A stretch of DNA of 9,508 nucleotides from Nocardia sp. GTDB taxonomy: Bacteria > Actinomycetota > Actinomycetes > Mycobacteriales > Mycobacteriaceae. Shown in pieces: positions 6,453 through 9,508 of this stretch (position 1 is its first letter; every line of letters starts with the position of its first letter). Below the pieces are notes generated by a model. It was given only the letters and a program-made list of their open reading frames with translations, made no database searches and had not been told where the DNA came from. The translations under genes were made by a program, and so were the position numbers. The DNA lies in assembly GCA_017354515.1 (NCBI GenBank), contig JAFMQT010000139.1, positions 1 through 9,508 of the forward strand. Direction: 5' to 3'.

Positions 6453-7637
6453 CTAGAAGTTCCCCCGGGCTTGCTGTTCGCGCTCGATGGCCTCGAACAG
6501 GGCCTTGAAATTTCCCTTGCCGAAACCCATACATCCGTGCCGTTCGATCAGTTCGAAGAAGACCGTGGGGCGATCGGTGAGCGGCTTGCAGAAGATCTGC
6601 AGCAGATAGCCGTCCTCATCCCGGTCCACCAAGATTCCGCGAGAACGCAACCGCTCCAACGGAACTCGTACCGTACCGAGACGTGCGCGCAGCTCCGGAT
6701 CGGCGTAGTAGGCATCAGGTGTGTCGAGGAATTCGATACCCTCGGCGCGCAGCGCGTCGACAGCGGCGAGAATATCGCGGGTGGCCAGCGCGATGTGCTG
6801 CACGCCGGGGCCGCCGTAGAACTGCAGGAACTCATCGATCTGGGAACGCTTGCGGCCCACCGCGGGTTCGTTCAGTGGGAACTTCACCCGGTGGTTCCCG
6901 TTGGCCACGACCTTGCTCATCAGCGCCGAATAACGGGTGGCGATATCCTCGCCGACGAATTCGGCCATATTCGTGAAACCCATGACGCGGCGGTAGAACT
7001 CGACCCAGTAATCCATCCGGCCCAGTTCGACATTGCCGACCACGTGATCGACCGCCTGGAACAACCGCCCCGGGCGGTCCGGCCACCGGCGGCGCATATA
7101 TCCGGGCAGGTACGGGCCGTCGTAACGGGAACGATCGATGAGCGTATGGCGGGTCTCACCGTAGGCGGCCAGCGCGGCGGTGCGCACCGTGCCGAACCCA
7201 TCGCTCTCATCGTGCGGCTCGGCCAGGATCGTCGCGCCCGCGGCCCGTGCATGTTCCACACATCTGTCCACATCCGGCACCTCGAGGGCGATATCGACGA
7301 TCCCGTCCCCGTGCCGCTGATGATGGGCGAGCAACTCGCTGTCCGGATCCACCGCGCCACACACGACGAATCGCGCACTGCCACTGCGCAATACGTATGA
7401 CTTGTGATCCCGGTTCCCGGTCTCCGGGCCGGAATACGCCTCCAGACTCATTCCGAAGGCGCGCAGATAGTGCGCGAACTGCGTGGCATTGCCGACCACC
7501 CAGACCAGCGCGTCCCAGCCCGATACCGGGAACGGGTCACTCGCGAGATCGTGGTCGACCAGACCGACGAGCCGGCGCAACTCCGCGTCACTGGGCGCCG
7601 CGGACCGAATTTCGGGGGGCAGATGCTCGATAGTCAC
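6453..7637 (-). CDS. hppD: 4-hydroxyphenylpyruvate dioxygenase
   Basis: HPPD converts 4-hydroxyphenylpyruvate and O2 to homogentisate and CO2, the second step of tyrosine breakdown. From the GTG at 7635-7637 the protein has 394 residues, normal for the family. Two vicinal-oxygen-chelate domains are visible. The iron ligands expected from the Streptomyces avermitilis enzyme are present: His198 in DHVVGNVE, His281 in GVQHIA and Glu362 in FFELIERHG. Conserved stretches such as GFTNMAEFVGEDIAT, RDEDGYLLQIF and the C-terminal GKGNFKALFEAIEREQ are intact. An upstream TTG at 7671-7673 is in frame but adds twelve unconserved residues, so GTG followed by TIEHLPPE is preferred. No good Shine-Dalgarno precedes it. 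The gene is divergent from an Lrp-type regulator. No other tyrosine catabolic gene is in the window. Confidence 0.96.
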   Translation of the reverse strand: MTIEHLPPEIRSAAPSDAELRRLVGLVDHDLASDPFPVSGWDALVWVVGNATQFAHYLRAFGMSLEAYSGPETGNRDHKSYVLRSGSARFVVCGAVDPDSELLAHHQRHGDGIVDIALEVPDVDRCVEHARAAGATILAEPHDESDGFGTVRTAALAAYGETRHTLIDRSRYDGPYLPGYMRRRWPDRPGRLFQAVDHVVGNVELGRMDYWVEFYRRVMGFTNMAEFVGEDIATRYSALMSKVVANGNHRVKFPLNEPAVGRKRSQIDEFLQFYGGPGVQHIALATRDILAAVDALRAEGIEFLDTPDAYYADPELRARLGTVRVPLERLRSRGILVDRDEDGYLLQIFCKPLTDRPTVFFELIERHGCMGFGKGNFKALFEAIEREQQARGNF

Positions 7638-7785
7638 ACATCCAGATAAGCTCCCGGACCCCGAGCTGAGCAATATCGCCGATTCGGGGTGGACACACTG
7701 GTATGACGAGCCAGAAAATCATCATAAGTGCTGGACAATTTGAATAGTTCACTCGAGCGCCGGTCGCGAGGCCGAGGAGGTCGTC
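7638..7785. promoter_or_regulatory. Divergent hppD / Lrp-regulator control region with an AT-rich core
   Basis: The 148-bp spacer must carry both promoters. Positions 7713-7751 are about two-thirds A+T in otherwise GC-rich DNA, a likely regulator-binding or promoter-melting segment. The hexamer TGGACA occurs twice on the plus strand, at 7690-7695 and 7732-7737, 42 bp apart (four helical turns). For hppD, TTGCTC, an 18-nt spacer and TTATCT end 6 nt before the GTG start, compatible with a leaderless mRNA. AGGAGG at 7775-7780, 5 nt before the ATG, is the regulator's ribosome-binding site. Binding by the adjacent regulator is inferred from arrangement only. Confidence 0.5.
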
Positions 7786-8307
7786 ATGACGCGCACACCC
7801 GCGAAACTGGATGAGCTGGATCTGGCGATCCTCACCGCCATGCACGAGTACCAGAAGGCGGGGATCCTGGAACTGTCCCGCCGCACCCGGGTAGCGCGCG
7901 CGACGGTCCAATCCCGCATCACGCGGATGGAGGAATCCGGCGTGATCACATCCTACGACCCGCAGGTGGATGTGACCGCCGCCGGATTCGAGGTGCAGGC
8001 CTTCGTCAATCTGGAGATTGCGCAGGGTGCGCTGGACGCGCTCACCGCCGATCTGGAGGCCATCCCCGGGGTGCTGGAGGCCTACGCCACCACCGGATCC
8101 AGTGATGTGCTGTGCCGGATCGGCGCCGATTCACATGCCGGCCTGCAGGCCGTACTGCTGAGCATCGATCGCAGCGCGGCGGTGGTGCGTTCGCACAGTG
8201 TGGTGATGCTGTCCACCGTCGTCGCGCCGCGCACCCTTCCGCTGCTGCGAACCCTCACTCCGGCCGGCTCCAGCAAGGCGCCGGCCTACCGCGATCGCAC
8301 CCGCTGA
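7786..8307 (+). CDS. Lrp/AsnC-family transcriptional regulator
   Basis: The 173-residue product begins with a winged helix-turn-helix (about residues 8-57). It has the family opening KLDELDLAIL and the recognition-helix segment RVARATVQSRITRMEESGVI. An RAM-type ligand-binding and oligomerisation domain follows (about 66-150), with the pattern IPGVLEAYATTGSSDVLCRI. Where many members have G-D-Y-D, this one has G-S-S-D. A polar 20-residue C-terminal tail makes it slightly longer than typical Lrp proteins. The ATG start is fixed by AGGAGG five nt upstream. Lrp/AsnC proteins usually sense amino acids and often control a neighbouring gene. Its divergent placement next to hppD suggests control of tyrosine catabolism and probably of itself, with tyrosine, phenylalanine or a keto acid as possible ligand; this is inferred. 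Its stop lies 24 nt from that of the converging oxidoreductase gene. Confidence 0.92.
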   Translation: MTRTPAKLDELDLAILTAMHEYQKAGILELSRRTRVARATVQSRITRMEESGVITSYDPQVDVTAAGFEVQAFVNLEIAQGALDALTADLEAIPGVLEAYATTGSSDVLCRIGADSHAGLQAVLLSIDRSAAVVRSHSVVMLSTVVAPRTLPLLRTLTPAGSSKAPAYRDRTR

Positions 8308-8338
8308 CCAGTCGGTGCTGCGGGGTCAGGATCAGCGG
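8301..8338. terminator. Possible shared hairpin between converging genes
   Basis: CCGCTGA (8301-8307) and TCAGCGG (8332-8338) are exact reverse complements that include both stop codons. An alternative inner stem is CTGACC (8304-8309) with GGTCAG (8324-8329). There is no T run on either side. With only 24 nt between the converging genes, a hairpin here could limit read-through in both directions, but this is weakly supported. Confidence 0.3.
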
Positions 8339-9306
8339 ATCGTCACGACGACCTTGCCCTTGGCGGTCCGGTTGTCCAGCGCGGCGACCGCCGCCGCGGC
8401 CTCGGCCAGCGGGTACAGCACCGGCTTCGGTGGCGCGATCTTCCCGCTCGCCAGCAGTGGCTCCACCTCGGCCCACTGTTCCTGCAGATAGCCGGGCGTA
8501 TTCAGCAGCCACTCGCCCCAGCCGGCCCCGATCACCTCGGCATTCTTGAGCAGCAGCCGATTGACCTTCACGGTGGGGATATCGCCGCCGGTGAACCCGA
8601 CGACCAGGACGCGACCGCCGCGCGCCAATGCGCGGATGCTGTCGGTGAAACGGTCCCCGCCCACCGGATCCAGCACGATATCGACGCCCTTACCGCCGGT
8701 CAGTTGCTTGACCTGGTCCAGCCAGCCCTCGGTCAGCACCACATCGGTGGCCCCGTTCGCCCGGGCGATCTCGGCCTTCTCCTCGGTACTGACCACCGCG
8801 ATCACCCGGCCCGCGCCGAGTGCGCCCGCCATCCGCAATGTCGAGGTCCCGATACCGCCGGCGGCGCCGTGCACCAGCACGGTCTCACCCGCGGCCAGCC
8901 GACCCCGCTTGCGCAGGCAGAAATGCACGGTCAGATCGTTGAAGAGAATTCCCGCACCCTCTTCGAGGGAAATATTGTCGGGCAGCCGGAACACCATATC
9001 CTTGGTGGTCACCGCGGTCTCGGCCATCGCGTTGCCCAGCATGGTCAGCGCGAGCACCCGCTCCCCCGCCCGCACGGGCGCGTCCTCGGGTGCCTCCCGC
9101 ACGATCCCGGCCACCTCGCCGCCCACCACATACGGCATTTCGGGCTTCATCTGATACTGGCCACGGGTCATCAGCACATCCGGATACGCGACCCCCGCGG
9201 CATGCACATCGATCACCACCCCGCCCGGGAACACCTGCGGGTCATCGATATCGACGACCTCGATGGATTCGGGTCCGTCGAGCTTGCTCACCTGGGCTGC
9301 GCGCAT
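8332..9306 (-). CDS. NADPH:quinone oxidoreductase-type enzyme (zinc-independent MDR superfamily)
   Basis: From ATG at 9304-9306 the product has 324 residues, typical for quinone oxidoreductases of the medium-chain dehydrogenase/reductase superfamily. The N-terminal GroES-like domain contains the HAAGVAYPDVLMTRGQY region (residues 35-51), with no Cys/His zinc ligands there. The Rossmann domain carries HGAAGGIG (146-153) for NAD(P)H, followed by LDPVGGDRF (212-220). It probably reduces quinones or conjugated carbonyls in the cytoplasm; the natural substrate cannot be read from sequence. The start is chosen because AGAGGG lies 6 nt upstream and the MRAAQV opening is conserved. The frame stays open upstream to 9396, but that extension runs through the tandem repeats and looks non-coding. 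The repeat array lies about 60 bp upstream and may affect its expression. Confidence 0.93.
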   Translation of the reverse strand: MRAAQVSKLDGPESIEVVDIDDPQVFPGGVVIDVHAAGVAYPDVLMTRGQYQMKPEMPYVVGGEVAGIVREAPEDAPVRAGERVLALTMLGNAMAETAVTTKDMVFRLPDNISLEEGAGILFNDLTVHFCLRKRGRLAAGETVLVHGAAGGIGTSTLRMAGALGAGRVIAVVSTEEKAEIARANGATDVVLTEGWLDQVKQLTGGKGVDIVLDPVGGDRFTDSIRALARGGRVLVVGFTGGDIPTVKVNRLLLKNAEVIGAGWGEWLLNTPGYLQEQWAEVEPLLASGKIAPPKPVLYPLAEAAAAVAALDNRTAKGKVVVTIR

Positions 9307-9312
9307 GAAACG

Positions 9313-9318
9313 CCCTCT
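9313..9318 (-). promoter_or_regulatory. Shine-Dalgarno deciding the oxidoreductase start
   Basis: AGAGGG on the minus strand, 6 nt before the ATG at 9304-9306. It supports this ATG over the in-frame upstream start at 9396, which lies inside the tandem repeats. Confidence 0.65.
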
Positions 9319-9364
9319 CTGTCCACGGCCTGCTTTCCGACAAGTTAACCGCTCTTCGCGCTCC

Positions 9365-9477
9365 GCTGTCCACAGCACCGTGTTACAGCTGTCCACAGCA
9401 CCGTGTTACAGCTGTCCACAGCACCGTGTTGGCTGTCAACAGCACCCCGATACAGCCGTCCACAGCACCCGACACCG
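9365..9477. repeat. Tandem array of about five 23-bp repeats with DnaA-box-like 9-mers
   Basis: The unit is GCTGTCCACAGC followed by ACCGTGTTACA. Copies: 9365-9387 and 9388-9410 (identical), 9411-9431 (first 20 bases identical, then shortened), 9432-9454 (19 of 23 identical) and 9455-9477 (15 of 23). The left copies are the best conserved and the array decays to the right. Each copy carries CTGTCCACA or a close variant (9366, 9389, 9412; CTGTCAACA at 9433; CCGTCCACA at 9456), all in the same orientation. A lone CTGTCCACG at 9319-9327 lies 47 bp further left, about two unit lengths. The 9-mers fit the relaxed Streptomyces DnaA-box pattern (Y Y V TCCACA), except the fourth. The unit also contains the dyad GCTGT-CC-ACAGC, and the first two unit junctions form ACAGCTGT, so an operator array is an equal possibility. 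There are no unique spacers, so it is not CRISPR. Confidence 0.85.
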
Positions 9478-9508
9478 GCTGCTCCCGTTACGACGATTTG
9501 CTACGCTG
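9478..9508. other. Right-edge remainder, no feature assigned
   Basis: After the repeats the window ends in 31 bp without a coding frame. TACGCT at 9502-9507 fits a TANNNT -10 box reading rightward, which would suit a divergent gene beyond the edge, but no matching -35 is visible and the downstream sequence is missing. Confidence 0.2.

Noticed and set aside
7638..7673. Upstream TTG start for HPPD
   Set aside because: It adds twelve Ser/Gly-rich residues not typical of the family; GTG at 7635-7637 followed by TIEHLPPE matches the remembered family start.
9307..9396. N-terminal extension of the oxidoreductase to the upstream start at 9396
   Set aside because: The extra 30 residues are encoded partly by the tandem repeats and lack family similarity. 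The ATG at 9304-9306 has a good Shine-Dalgarno and begins the conserved MRAAQV.
9365..9477. CRISPR-like appearance of the repeats
   Set aside because: Units are directly adjacent with no unique spacers of 30-40 bp, and no cas genes are visible.

Overview
The window is high-GC actinobacterial chromosome, most likely Nocardia or a close relative in the Nocardiaceae. The grounds are the strong G/C bias at third codon positions, the order rpsL-rpsG-fusA-tuf, actinobacterial-type EF-Tu and S12 sequences, two DUF3558-type lipoproteins, and a 4-hydroxyphenylpyruvate dioxygenase that resembles remembered Rhodococcus/Streptomyces enzymes. The genus is an inference from memory; no search was run.

Layout. 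Positions 2-319 (+) hold the 3' end of an unrecognised gene, which meets tuf head-on across a bidirectional terminator (358-391). Positions 429-4860 (-) are the str operon, transcribed right to left as rpsL, rpsG, fusA, tuf. It has a 1-nt rpsL/rpsG gap, a 208-nt rpsG/fusA gap with an elaborate inverted-repeat structure, and an 83-nt fusA/tuf gap. Positions 4861-5283 contain no gene: they hold the rpsL leader with a perfect 16-bp hairpin, a candidate promoter, and the terminator of the upstream genes. Positions 5284-6410 (-) are two overlapping DUF3558-like lipoprotein genes. Positions 6453-7637 (-) are the HPPD gene, divergent from an Lrp/AsnC-family regulator (7786-8307, +) across an AT-rich intergenic region. 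The regulator converges with an MDR-family quinone oxidoreductase (8332-9306, -). The right end (9365-9477) is a tandem array of about five 23-bp repeats, each carrying a 9-mer like an actinobacterial DnaA box.

How the genes work together. The str operon supplies two 30S proteins and the two main elongation GTPases. HPPD carries out the second step of tyrosine catabolism, and the divergent Lrp-type protein is its obvious candidate regulator. The lipoproteins lie directly behind HPPD on the same strand, but a functional link is not shown.

The coding content is ordinary. The parts worth a second look are non-coding: the repeat array at the right end, the three-way-junction-like structure between rpsG and fusA, and the long structured rpsL leader.
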